Assembly: GCF_035609205.1 (NCBI RefSeq)
Contig: NZ_CP141184.1
Coordinates: forward strand, 2,818,501-2,882,500
Direction: 5' to 3'
Origin: Hymenobacter sp. GOD-10R
Lineage (GTDB): Bacteria; Bacteroidota; Bacteroidia; Cytophagales; Hymenobacteraceae
Length of the DNA: 64,000 bases
Positions within the stretch are counted from its first letter, which is position 1. Each line of letters opens with the position of its first letter. The notes beneath the pieces were generated by a model. It was not told the DNA's origin. It ran no database searches and was given only the letters and a program-made list of their open reading frames with translations. The translations under genes were made by a program, and so were the position numbers. Of the stretch, positions 27,001-35,793 are shown piece by piece.

Positions 27001-28248
27001 ATGCGTAAAATGAAATACCTGCTTGTTTTCTTTTTCTCGGTAATAAGCACCGCCGGATTTTCGCAAAAAATAGCGACGCTTGAAGTGGATCTTCCGCAGT
27101 CCACCAGCAATTTGGAAATTCCGGTTAAAGCTAGGTTGGACGAGGTAACTCTTTTGCCCGATTCGGTTTTGAGTTTGGTAGCTGTGGAGGGGAGCAAGCG
27201 CACACCGGTAGCCTGCCAAATTGAAAATGGAGAATCAAGATTTATTCACTGGATTATTGATCCGGCAAGCGCAAAAAAAGGTAAGCACACCTATGAATTA
27301 ATAAAGAGCGCAAAAAATAATGCACCGGCTACAATTAAAATAAACGATCAACAAGGTGCTTTAACAGTGCGCGCGGGTGACAAAAACCTGGTGCGTTATA
27401 ATTACAAAACCGTGTACCCACCGGCTGGCATTGATACGGCATATAAACGGAGCGGCTTTATTCACCCACTCTGGACGCCGCACGGGCAGGAATTAACCCG
27501 CATTCAGGCCCCCGACCATTACCACCACTACGGCATCTGGAACCCGTGGACGCACGTGCTCTTTGAAAAGGATACGGTGGACTTCTGGAATATCCGCGAC
27601 CGGAAAGGCACCGTGCGCTTCGCCAATGTTGTGGCCACGACTGATGGGCCGGTGTACAGCGAGTATGAGGTGTTGCAGGAGCATATCGCTTTCAAACCCG
27701 GTGGGAAGGAAAAGGTAGCCTTGAATGAGCTGCAATCGGTGCGCGTGTACCAGCCTAAAGATCAGGATTATTACATCGCCGATGTTACGATTAATATGAG
27801 CTGCGCGAGCCCTAGCCCGGTGCTGCTGCTGGCTTATCGGTACGGCGGTTTTGGGTGGCGCACCACCGAAAAGTGGAACAAAGACAACAGCGAAGTATTG
27901 ACCTCAGAAGGCAAAACCCGCAAGGAAGCCGACGGCTCTACGGCCCGCTGGTGCATCGTACAGGGCCAGCTCGATCAGGACTACGGCGGGCTGGTGATGA
28001 TGTCGTACCCAACGAATTACAACTACCCCGAGCCGCTACGCATCTGGCCCGAAACGCAGAACGGTCGCGGGGATATGTTCGCTAATTTCTCGCCGACTAA
28101 GAATAAGAACTGGTTGCTCGAACCCGGTAAGACTTACACGCTGAAATACCGCTTGATCGTCTACAACGGTCATTTTACGAAAGAAAAAGCGGAAAGCGGC
28201 TGGCAAAATTTTGGTAATTCACCTAAGGTTACGGTAAAGCTTAAATAG
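27001..28248 (+). CDS. PmoA-like DUF6807 family secreted protein
   Basis: This 415-residue protein has a signal peptide (YLLVFFFSVISTAGFSQ). The family hallmark HPLWTPHGQELTRIQAPDHY then HHYGIWNPWTHVLFE (about 155-190) matches DUF6807/PmoA-like proteins common in Bacteroidota carbohydrate clusters. Despite the database name they are not methane monooxygenases. The downstream genes are Gfo/Idh/MocA oxidoreductases, which commonly accompany DUF6807. Role: probably carbohydrate turnover in the periplasm; the reaction is unknown. Confidence 0.88.
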   Translation: MRKMKYLLVFFFSVISTAGFSQKIATLEVDLPQSTSNLEIPVKARLDEVTLLPDSVLSLVAVEGSKRTPVACQIENGESRFIHWIIDPASAKKGKHTYELIKSAKNNAPATIKINDQQGALTVRAGDKNLVRYNYKTVYPPAGIDTAYKRSGFIHPLWTPHGQELTRIQAPDHYHHYGIWNPWTHVLFEKDTVDFWNIRDRKGTVRFANVVATTDGPVYSEYEVLQEHIAFKPGGKEKVALNELQSVRVYQPKDQDYYIADVTINMSCASPSPVLLLAYRYGGFGWRTTEKWNKDNSEVLTSEGKTRKEADGSTARWCIVQGQLDQDYGGLVMMSYPTNYNYPEPLRIWPETQNGRGDMFANFSPTKNKNWLLEPGKTYTLKYRLIVYNGHFTKEKAESGWQNFGNSPKVTVKLK

Positions 28249-28282
28249 TATCTTCTTCTGACGAGTTTAAAATAATAAGCAG

Positions 28283-29677
28283 ATGAGCGAAGAAAAAACA
28301 GCGCAAGTTTCCAGGAGAGGTTTTCTGGAAACATCGGCTAAAGCGGCGGTAGCTACCCTAGCTTTTGGCGGTTTCCCAACCATTGTACCAGCCAGTGTTT
28401 TTGGAAAAAATGCGCCGAGTAATCGCATAAATATTGGTGCTATCGGCACGGGGCGTATTTCTCGAATTCACGATATGCCTGGCGTGTGGCAATACGATCA
28501 GGCGCAAATCATGGCCGTGTGCGACCTAGATACCCGACGCGCCGAAGAGGGTAAACTATTAGTTAATGAATATTACTCGAAGAAAAACGGCAAGCCCTAC
28601 GATGGGGTAAAGGTGTACAACGATTATCAGGCGTTGCTCCAGAATAAGGATATTGACGGCGTGCTAATCAGCACGCCCGACCACTGGCACGCGCTGATCG
28701 GGATGGCAGCGGTGAAGGCGGGTAAAGATGTGTACTGCCAAAAACCTACGTCGCTGACCATTGCGGAAGGCCGGGCGCTGAGCGACGCGGTGAAAAGCAC
28801 GGGCCGCATTTTCCAGATTGGCAGCCAGCAGCGGTCCTCCAGCCAGTTTCGGTACGCGGCGGAACTGGTGCGCAACGGCCGCATTGGCAAGCTGAAAACT
28901 GTGTACATCGGCTTGCCCGGCGACCCATCGGGTGAGGACGAGCCGCCGATGCCGGTGCCTAGCAACCTGAACTATGATATGTGGCTAGGCTCGACGCCGG
29001 AGGTGTACTACACCGAAAAGCGCGTGCACCCGCAGCAGGGCTACGACCGCCCCGGCTGGTTGCGGTGCGAGCAGTTTGGCGCGGGCATGATTACGGGTTG
29101 GGGCTCTCACCACGTCGATTGCGCCCACTGGGCCATGAACACCGAGCATACCGGCCCGATTGAGGTATGGGGCACGGCCGAATTTCCGAAGAAAGGCCTC
29201 TGGGATGTGCACGGTCCGTTCAAGACGGAAGGACTGTATGCCAACGGCGTGCACATGATCATCAGCGATAGTTTTCCAAACGGAATCAAGTTCGAGGGCA
29301 CCGACGGCTGGATCTTCGTGTCGCGCGGCGATGCCAAGGCGACTTCCAGCGACCCAGTGAGTTTGCAAGCCGCTAAAGCTTTGGATGCCAGCGACCCGAA
29401 GCTTCTTCAGTCGGTGATTGGGCCCAATGAGATTCACCTGTATGAGAGCAAGGAGCACCACGGCAACTGGCTGGAGTGCATCAAGTCGCGCAAGCAGCCT
29501 ATCGCGCCGGCGGAAGTGGGGCATCGGTCCTGCTCAACGTGCCTGATCCATCATATCGTGATGAAGCTGAAGCGCAAAGTGTACTGGGACCCGGCTAAGG
29601 AGCGGTTCAAAAACGACGACGAAGCCAACGCCCTACTTACGCGCCCTCAGCGCAAGCCTTACGCGCTACACGGTTAG
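28283..29677 (+). CDS. Gfo/Idh/MocA-family oxidoreductase with Tat signal
   Basis: This 464-residue protein begins with a twin-arginine signal (SRRGFLETSAKAAVATLAFG), so it should be exported folded with its cofactor. A Rossmann motif GAIGTGRISRIHDMPG follows (about 53-68). The catalytic-lysine segment is YCQKPTSLTIAEGRAL, with Gln replacing the usual Glu before KP. An alpha/beta C-terminal domain completes it. Expected to oxidise or epimerise a sugar or cyclitol with bound NAD(P). Starts 34 bp after the DUF6807 gene. Confidence 0.92.
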   Translation: MSEEKTAQVSRRGFLETSAKAAVATLAFGGFPTIVPASVFGKNAPSNRINIGAIGTGRISRIHDMPGVWQYDQAQIMAVCDLDTRRAEEGKLLVNEYYSKKNGKPYDGVKVYNDYQALLQNKDIDGVLISTPDHWHALIGMAAVKAGKDVYCQKPTSLTIAEGRALSDAVKSTGRIFQIGSQQRSSSQFRYAAELVRNGRIGKLKTVYIGLPGDPSGEDEPPMPVPSNLNYDMWLGSTPEVYYTEKRVHPQQGYDRPGWLRCEQFGAGMITGWGSHHVDCAHWAMNTEHTGPIEVWGTAEFPKKGLWDVHGPFKTEGLYANGVHMIISDSFPNGIKFEGTDGWIFVSRGDAKATSSDPVSLQAAKALDASDPKLLQSVIGPNEIHLYESKEHHGNWLECIKSRKQPIAPAEVGHRSCSTCLIHHIVMKLKRKVYWDPAKERFKNDDEANALLTRPQRKPYALHG

Positions 29678-29803
29678 GCTACTTAGCTGTTAGTGAAATT
29701 AATACATTTGAGGTGATACCTAGGTAATGGCAGAACATTGCGTACCTCCGCGTGTCCTCTGCGGTAAATGAATTCCGCTCCGTATGCCAAGCCCACTTGA
29801 GAA

Positions 29804-31183
29804 ATGAGAAAACTCTTCCTTACCAGCCACTTCATTTTTCTAACTACCCTGGGTTGCTTGGCCCAAACTACCACTAAACCAAGCGCGTCGGTGCGCCTAG
29901 TGACGCTCGACCCTGGCCACTTTCACGCTGCGCTAGTGCAGAAGTCGATGTACTCCAGCGTTGACTCTAGGGTGCACGTGTACGCGCCGGCCGGCCCCGA
30001 CGTGCAACTGCACCTCGACCGCATCACGGCTTATAACACCCGCACCGCGGACCCGACGCGCTGGCAGGAGCAAGTGTACACCGGCCCCGATTTCTTCCAG
30101 AAGATGCTAGCCGATAAGGCGGGCAACGTTGTCGTCATTGCGGGGAACAACCAAAAGAAAACCGAGTACATCGCCGGAGCGCTCAACGCTGGCTTCAACG
30201 TGCTGGCTGATAAGCCTATGGTGATAAATAGCAAGGAATTCAAAACGTTGGAAACGGCCTTCGCAACGGCCCAGCAGAAAAACCTGCTGCTGTATGATAT
30301 CATGACCGAGCGATTTGAGATAACCACTGTGCTGCAAAAGGCGCTTTCTCAAGTGCCGCAAGTGTTCGGCACGCTCGAAAAAGGCACGCCCGACAACCCG
30401 GCCGTGACAAAAGAGAGCGTGCACTACTTCTATAAGTATGTGTCGGGAAGTGTGTTGACCCGGCCGCCGTGGTTTATGGATGTGCGGCAGGAAGGAGAAG
30501 GCATTGTGGATGTGACCACGCACTTGGTAGACTTGGTGCAGTGGGAATGCTTTCCGGAGAGAGTATTGGATTACAAGAAAGACATTCAGGTGCTGGCCGC
30601 CAAGCGCTGGACCACCGACATGAGCCTAGGTCAGTTCAAGGCCATCACCAAGTTGAACGGCTTTCCAGATTACCTGAAGAAAGACCTCGCGAACGATACG
30701 CTGCTAAAAGTGTACAGCAACGGCTCTATTACCTATAAGCTGCTCGGGGTGCATGCCAAGGTGGCGGTAACGTGGGCCTACAAAGCGCCCGAAGGTGCCG
30801 GCGACACGCACTACTCCATTCTACGCGGCACCAAAGCCAACCTAGTTATTCGTCAAGGCGCTGAGCAGCAGTATAAACCTGCGCTTTATGTGGAGCCTGC
30901 AGTAAATAATCTGGCTTACGAAAAAGCCTTGCAGGATGAGCTAAAGCGGCTGCAGGTGAAGTACCCCGGTGTGGAGCTGAAGAAGTCAGCTAAGGGCTGG
31001 GAGGTACTGATCCCGGACAGCTATCGAGAAGGGCACGAAGCGCATTTTGCCCGCGTAACGCAGCAGTTTTTAGAGTACCTGCAAAAGCGCAACATGCCCA
31101 AGTGGGAGGTGCCCAACATGCTGGCAAAATATTATACCACCACGAAGGCGCTGGAAGTAGCTTCGCAGAGTCCTAGTGAGTAG
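29804..31183 (+). CDS. Gfo/Idh/MocA-like oxidoreductase with putative oxidoreductase C-terminal domain
   Basis: This 459-residue protein has a signal peptide (FLTSHFIFLTTLGCLAQ). Instead of a canonical GxGxxG it shows VRLVTLDPGHFHAALVQKSM (about 30-49). The lysine motif is in VLADKPMVINSKEFKTLE, followed by a C-terminal domain of the putative-oxidoreductase-C type. These atypical members are common in Bacteroidetes sugar clusters. The 126-bp gap after the preceding gene is larger than within the first pair, so a separate promoter is possible. Confidence 0.85.
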   Translation: MRKLFLTSHFIFLTTLGCLAQTTTKPSASVRLVTLDPGHFHAALVQKSMYSSVDSRVHVYAPAGPDVQLHLDRITAYNTRTADPTRWQEQVYTGPDFFQKMLADKAGNVVVIAGNNQKKTEYIAGALNAGFNVLADKPMVINSKEFKTLETAFATAQQKNLLLYDIMTERFEITTVLQKALSQVPQVFGTLEKGTPDNPAVTKESVHYFYKYVSGSVLTRPPWFMDVRQEGEGIVDVTTHLVDLVQWECFPERVLDYKKDIQVLAAKRWTTDMSLGQFKAITKLNGFPDYLKKDLANDTLLKVYSNGSITYKLLGVHAKVAVTWAYKAPEGAGDTHYSILRGTKANLVIRQGAEQQYKPALYVEPAVNNLAYEKALQDELKRLQVKYPGVELKKSAKGWEVLIPDSYREGHEAHFARVTQQFLEYLQKRNMPKWEVPNMLAKYYTTTKALEVASQSPSE

Positions 31184-31194
31184 CTGCTACTAGT

Positions 31195-31345
31195 TAGAGC
31201 TAGCAAACTAGTTCCCCTCCTTTTTTAAGGAGGGGCTAGGGGTGGTCAAACTAGAACTAGAAAGCTAGAGCTAATACCATTCCCTAGCGAGGAACCACCC
31301 CTGGCCCCTCCTTAAAAAAGGAGGGGAACTAGCTTGCTAGCTCTA
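31195..31345. repeat. 150-bp inverted repeat (MITE/REP-like), arms of 52 bp
   Basis: Left arm 31195-31246 and right arm 31294-31345 are reverse complements with two mismatches and a 47-nt centre. Each arm contains its own hairpin built on CCCCTCC, a TTTTTTAA spacer and GGAGGGG, followed by (C/T)AGGGGTGGT. Similar CCCCTCC-hairpin repeats are, from memory, dispersed in Bacteroidota genomes. It lies between the oxidoreductase and bicupin genes and may also act as a terminator. Confidence 0.9.
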
Positions 31346-31402
31346 GTTAAAATAAATACGAGTAAATTCCCCTCACCCTAATTGGGTTCAACCTCTTCCC
31401 TT

Positions 31403-32206
31403 ATGAAAACGCCTTTGCTTGCTGTCGGAGCCCTTGTTGTGTTTAGCTTCGGCTTTCAAACGGATACATCTTTACCCTCAGGCGTTTACAGCGGCACTGC
31501 CCAAGCGGTGAAAAAGGATGGCGGGCGAGAAAGCCAGCAACTCGCTAAAGGCAGCACCTTGGACCTAGCAGAGCTAGCCATTCATACGTCCACGCTCGGG
31601 CCGGGGCAAACAAACCACCCGCTGCAAGCCTACAACGATGCGGAAGAACTCGTGGTGGTGAAGGAGGGGAGCCTGACGGCCACGGTAAAAGACTCGACCA
31701 AGACCCTAGGTCCGGGTGGCCTGGCCTTGATTGTGGCTGGGGATAAGCAGAGCTTTAAAAACGCGACGAAAGCTCCTGTAACGTATTATGTGCTAAAGTT
31801 TAAAGCGAAAGACCCGGTAGATATCCAGCGCGGGCAAGCCGGCGGGGGCTCTTTCGTGAAAGACTGGAGCAAGTTCAAGATGTCCAAAACCGATAAGGGC
31901 GAAACCCGCCCCGTCTTCGACCAGCCCTCGTCGATGTTCAAGCGGTTTGATGTGCACGCGACGGTGCTTAACCCGGGCAAAGCCAGTCACCCGCCGCACA
32001 CGCACCGCACCGAAGAAATTATCCTGATGACGAAAGGCAGCGGCGAGATGCTCATTGACAAAACACCACACAAAGCCACCGCCGGGGACGTGATTTTGCT
32101 GCGGTCGAACGTGCCGCATGCCTTTACCAACACGGGCACCACCCCGTGCGGGTACTTCGCTATTCAGTGGCATAGCAACGCTGAAACTAATGCGGCACAG
32201 CATTAA
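31403..32206 (+). CDS. bicupin-type secreted protein
   Basis: The ATG at 31403 (MKTPLLAVGALVVFSFG) is the natural start, giving 267 residues with a signal peptide. Two cupin barrels are present. The first (LGPGQTNHPLQAYNDAEELV) is less canonical. The second has a full metal site in HPPHTHRTEEIILMTKGSGE with a later VPHAFTNTG. Likely an exported metal-dependent isomerase, dioxygenase or sugar-binding cupin associated with the oxidoreductase cluster upstream, though the intervening repeat may break the transcript. Confidence 0.82.
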   Translation: MKTPLLAVGALVVFSFGFQTDTSLPSGVYSGTAQAVKKDGGRESQQLAKGSTLDLAELAIHTSTLGPGQTNHPLQAYNDAEELVVVKEGSLTATVKDSTKTLGPGGLALIVAGDKQSFKNATKAPVTYYVLKFKAKDPVDIQRGQAGGGSFVKDWSKFKMSKTDKGETRPVFDQPSSMFKRFDVHATVLNPGKASHPPHTHRTEEIILMTKGSGEMLIDKTPHKATAGDVILLRSNVPHAFTNTGTTPCGYFAIQWHSNAETNAAQH

Positions 32207-32260
32207 TGCTGCTTAGAGGCAACAGCGTAACAAGCTATTAATCAGTGTATAACGACCAGG

Positions 32261-34507
32261 TTATCCGGGTTGTTGGCGTCGCGTCGTTTCATCTCCTAGC
32301 TTTTCAGGGCGTAGCGGCAACTCGCGCACGCGCTTGCCCGTGGCGCGGTACACGGCATTGGCTAGTGCGGCGGCCGTGGGGCCTTGGGCGGCTTCGCCGG
32401 CACCTAGAGGCGGCTCGTTGGGCCGGTCAATCACCGTAACGCCCATCACATAAGGCACTTCATCGAAGCGGTAGATGGGGTAAGTTTCCCACTGCCTACT
32501 CCGTATACCGTGCGCGTCGAAGGTCACTTCTTCGTTGGTCGTCCAACTGGCGGCCTGAATCATGCCGCCTTCCGTCTGGTTTTTGACGCCATCAAGGTTG
32601 ATGACTTCGCCGGAGTCGATAACGGCCCAAAGCTGGGGGCGGTACACGGTACCTTCCTCGGCAATGCGGACTTTGGCTACCACGGCCACGTAGGCCGCTT
32701 TGTTTTTGTATTGGGCAAATGCGCCACCTAGTCCTTCACCTTCAGCTAGCTTTTGTTGGCTTGCAATTTCCTGAGCCTTGCGTACCACGGCTTTCGCGCG
32801 TTCGTCTTGCAAGTGCTGCAAGCGAAATTCCCACGGGTCTTGCTTGGCTTTCTCAGCCAGCTCGTCCATAAAGGACTCAATGGCAAACACATTGCCGTAG
32901 GCACCTAGGCTCCGCAGGGCCGACGCGCGCAGCGGGCCTTCGAAAAAGTAGGCGTCTACTTTAAGGTTTGGCATCACGTAGAGCGGCTCGGCGTTGCGGT
33001 AGCCGCCGGCGCTAAAGTCGTTGGCTCCGTCGTTTTTGGGTATCCGCGGCTGAGCTAGGTATTGGGTAGGTAAAAGCTTATCCGCTTGACCATTAGGTCG
33101 GGCGCTGTGCGTGTCGGTCCAAACTTGCTGCTGCCAGTGCGTGATACGGCCAGTGGGGTCAAGGCGGGCGCTGATGTCGATGAGCATGGCGCTGCCGTAG
33201 GGCTCCCAGGCGTGCTCGTCTTCGCGGGACCACTGCACGCGCACGTGGCGGCCGGGCGTGGCTACGGCGAGCAGGGCCGCGTCGGCGGCGGCATCGTCGG
33301 CGCCGTTGTGGCCATAGCAGCCGGAGCCGGGCACGCCTTTCACGTGAATATTTTCCTTGGGCAACTTCAGCAAATCGGCCAAGGAGTCGCGCATTGGGTA
33401 CACGCCCTGGCTGTGCGTCCAGACGTGCAGCTTGCCTTGCTCGAACAACGCCACCGCGCAGCTCGGCCCAATGGAGCCGTGCATGAGGTAGGGCTTGAAG
33501 TAGCTGGCTTGCAGGGTAGTCTCGCCCGCCGCGGGTGGCGCGTCGAAACTTCCTTGGCTGGCTACTGGCTTGGGCGTGTTGGGCAGTTTGCGGATGTAAT
33601 CGGGGAGGGGCTGGCCGGTGGGGAGGGTGCGGCCCGGTGTCCATTGGGCGTGCAGCTTGGCGTAGTCCTGGGCTAGCTTGGCGTCGTATTCCTGCTCGGC
33701 CAGCAAACCCACGAAGCTGCCATCGATGTGCACTTTCAATAGGCCCGGCACGAGGCGCTTGAGTTCGGTCTCATCAAGCTTGACCAGTTTTGATTCGTAG
33801 TTGGCCGGGCGTAGCACGCGGGCATGCAGCATGTTCGGAAACCGTAGATCCTGCACGTACCACTCTTCAGCGCGCACCATACGCTCAATTTCCTGGCGGT
33901 GTACGGCCTTGCCCACGTAGCGGTACTGGCTTTTGGGCTTGAGCTTCACCGGCAGGCGCACTTCATTGGTCAGCTGGGCACCGTTCAGCACTTGCGCAAA
34001 GGTGAGCTGACGCTTCTTGTCTTTGGTTTGAATGAGGCCATCGGCTAAGGTTAGCAGCGTTGCCTTAGTACCTAGCTTTTGCGCTGCCAGCGTCAGCAGC
34101 TTCTGCCGGGCGGCCGCCGCTGCGTAGCGCACCGACATGGCGCTTTGTTCGATGGAGGCGCTGCCCGCAGTGTAGCGTTCGTCGGGCGTGCGGTCGGTTT
34201 CGGCCAATACTACTTCCACCTTGTTCAGCGGCATATCGAGCTCCTCAGCCGCCACTTGCTGCACGGCGGTGCGAATGCCCTGACCTAGCTCGATTTTGCC
34301 GGTGAGCACCCGTACGCGGCCATTGCTCAGCACCTCCAGCCAAGCATTGATGCGCGGGTTATCCTGAAGACTTCCGGGCAGCTCATCGCCCCCGATCGGA
34401 CTCCCAGTTACATCGGTGGTTAGCCCTAGGAAGGCAAAGCCAATGGTCAGGCAGCCAGCACTCTTAAGAAAATCGCGGCGGGAGGTAGGGGGCAAGTTGG
34501 AAGGCAT
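32261..34507 (-). CDS. molybdenum hydroxylase large subunit (isoquinoline 1-oxidoreductase beta-type)
   Basis: The ATG at 34507 (MPSNLPPTSRRDFLKSAGCL) gives 748 residues and places a Tat motif (RRDFLK) at the N-terminus. The frame also opens upstream at 34555. The protein has the xanthine-dehydrogenase-family molybdopterin-binding fold, with motifs such as GSGCYGHNGADDAAADAALL and PLGAGEAAQGPTAAALANAV near the C-terminus (substrate/MoCo site with the catalytic Glu in the GAGE segment). Expected to hydroxylate an N-heterocycle or oxidise an aldehyde in the periplasm with the iron-sulphur subunit upstream. Confidence 0.92.
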   Translation of the reverse strand: MPSNLPPTSRRDFLKSAGCLTIGFAFLGLTTDVTGSPIGGDELPGSLQDNPRINAWLEVLSNGRVRVLTGKIELGQGIRTAVQQVAAEELDMPLNKVEVVLAETDRTPDERYTAGSASIEQSAMSVRYAAAAARQKLLTLAAQKLGTKATLLTLADGLIQTKDKKRQLTFAQVLNGAQLTNEVRLPVKLKPKSQYRYVGKAVHRQEIERMVRAEEWYVQDLRFPNMLHARVLRPANYESKLVKLDETELKRLVPGLLKVHIDGSFVGLLAEQEYDAKLAQDYAKLHAQWTPGRTLPTGQPLPDYIRKLPNTPKPVASQGSFDAPPAAGETTLQASYFKPYLMHGSIGPSCAVALFEQGKLHVWTHSQGVYPMRDSLADLLKLPKENIHVKGVPGSGCYGHNGADDAAADAALLAVATPGRHVRVQWSREDEHAWEPYGSAMLIDISARLDPTGRITHWQQQVWTDTHSARPNGQADKLLPTQYLAQPRIPKNDGANDFSAGGYRNAEPLYVMPNLKVDAYFFEGPLRASALRSLGAYGNVFAIESFMDELAEKAKQDPWEFRLQHLQDERAKAVVRKAQEIASQQKLAEGEGLGGAFAQYKNKAAYVAVVAKVRIAEEGTVYRPQLWAVIDSGEVINLDGVKNQTEGGMIQAASWTTNEEVTFDAHGIRSRQWETYPIYRFDEVPYVMGVTVIDRPNEPPLGAGEAAQGPTAAALANAVYRATGKRVRELPLRPEKLGDETTRRQQPG

Positions 34508-34574
34508 TGGGGTGGATAATCTTGAGCGGTAAGAAGCGTCGCGGTCCGAGGGCACAGGTGTCCAACCAGTAGGA

Positions 34575-35045
34575 TCAACTCATTTCGGAAGCTCGCTTAA
34601 TCGCTTTGATGGCCCGGCTATGCACGCTGCACCGGCACAGCACCCGGTAGAGGCTGTTGCGAATTTCCTCTTCGTTGGGCTTAGGATCTTGCTGGAGTAG
34701 CGCCGCGGCCGACATCACCATTCCGTTCAAGCAGTAACCGCATTGGGGCACCTGCTCGTCGATAAAAGCCTGCTGCAATGGGTGCAAAGAGCCATCGGGG
34801 CGGGTGAGGCCCTCCAGCGTAGTGATGGTCATATGCAGAACTTCTGCTACGGGCAGCTGGCAGCTCGGCCAAGCTAGGTTGCCATTGAGCACCACCATGC
34901 AAGCTCCGCACTGCTGAAGGCCGCAGCCAAACTTGGGTCCATTGAGGGCTAGCTGGTTGCGCAGCACGTACAGGAGCGGCGTGGCCGGGTCGACGCGCAG
35001 TGCGTGCGGCTGGCCGTTGACGTGCAAAGTGAGGTCTGCTTCCAT
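34575..35045 (-). CDS. molybdenum hydroxylase iron-sulphur subunit (isoquinoline 1-oxidoreductase alpha-type)
   Basis: This 156-residue protein has two [2Fe-2S] domains. The ferredoxin-like one has CGLQQCGACMVVLNG (about 41-55). The helical one has PQCGYCLNGMVMSAAALLQQ (about 99-118) and a final RCRCSVH. It is transcribed just before the Mo-binding subunit (67 bp). No signal peptide; if it reaches the periplasm it would have to travel with the Tat-tagged large subunit. No FAD subunit is present. Confidence 0.94.
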   Translation of the reverse strand: MEADLTLHVNGQPHALRVDPATPLLYVLRNQLALNGPKFGCGLQQCGACMVVLNGNLAWPSCQLPVAEVLHMTITTLEGLTRPDGSLHPLQQAFIDEQVPQCGYCLNGMVMSAAALLQQDPKPNEEEIRNSLYRVLCRCSVHSRAIKAIKRASEMS

Positions 35046-35179
35046 CGCTGAGGAGTTTAGAAGAGCATACTGCGGAAGCTGGTAAAAGGATGCTGTCTAT
35101 TCCGGGTTAGCCTGGGCATTTCGTAACCTAATAAGCTGGCAGGCACGTACCACCATGCATTCACCCGCAACGAAGCACT

Positions 35180-35692
35180 ATGAACCCGACCCAACTAAGC
35201 GAAGAACTCCGCTATAACCAAGACCCCCATATGAAGCGCCGCCGCTGGATCATTGGCCTGTCCCTACTTGGGGTAGCCCTCGGCCAGATCGTGACGCTGT
35301 ATCAAACCGGCATCATTCACCACCTGCCTGATCCGCCCGTTGGCCCTTTCGACTCGGATAAAGTCGACGCTTCCGACTACGGCTATAAGCGTCTCGACAC
35401 GCCCGACGCTGTCGGTATGATTTCCACCTACGGTATTACCACGGCCCTAGCTGCGGCTGGCGGCGTGAACCGCGCCACCGATAATCCCGCCCTACCCATT
35501 AGCTTGCTCGCCAAAGCGTTAGGCGACGTAGCTACCAACCTCACGCTGGCCCAAGAGGAATGGAAAGAAAATAAAGCGTTGTGCTTCTACTGCCAAACGG
35601 CTACGGTAGCCTCCGTAGCCACGGTGGCGCTAGCAGTACCAGAAGCCGTGGCAGCGATAAAGAACTTGCTAGGCAAGAAGAAAGCAGCCTAG
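35180..35692 (+). CDS. vitamin K epoxide reductase-like membrane protein
   Basis: This 170-residue protein has an N-terminal membrane helix (RWIIGLSLLGVALGQIVTLY) and further hydrophobic helices (about 88-115 and 135-165). The last begins LCFYCQTATVASVATVALAV, containing the only two cysteines (CFYC). The shape and motif fit VKOR-family proteins as annotated in Bacteroidota. The two loop cysteines of classic VKOR are absent. It may be a quinone-linked thiol oxidase or a non-catalytic relative. Confidence 0.65.
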   Translation: MNPTQLSEELRYNQDPHMKRRRWIIGLSLLGVALGQIVTLYQTGIIHHLPDPPVGPFDSDKVDASDYGYKRLDTPDAVGMISTYGITTALAAAGGVNRATDNPALPISLLAKALGDVATNLTLAQEEWKENKALCFYCQTATVASVATVALAVPEAVAAIKNLLGKKKAA

Positions 35693-35713
35693 CTTCGGTA
35701 GGAAGATTTTACT

Positions 35714-35756
35714 AAAAGCCCGTCATGCTTCGACTAGCTCAGCATGACGGGCTTTT
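35714..35756. terminator. bidirectional terminator hairpin
   Basis: Perfect 16-bp arms 35714-35729 and 35741-35756, with AAAA at one end and TTTTT at the other, sit between the convergent VKOR-like (+) and MFS (-) genes. Confidence 0.85.
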
Positions 35757-35793
35757 TGCATTTACGGCTCTTGTTAGCCCTGCTCGGAAGCAG

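Noticed and set aside
26737..27219. 160-codon minus-strand frame upstream of and overlapping the PmoA-like gene
   Set aside because: No coherent domain, and it overlaps the start of a well-supported gene on the opposite strand.
31195..31345. Possibility of a full insertion sequence
   Set aside because: No transposase frame inside the 150 bases; only an inverted-repeat element can be claimed.
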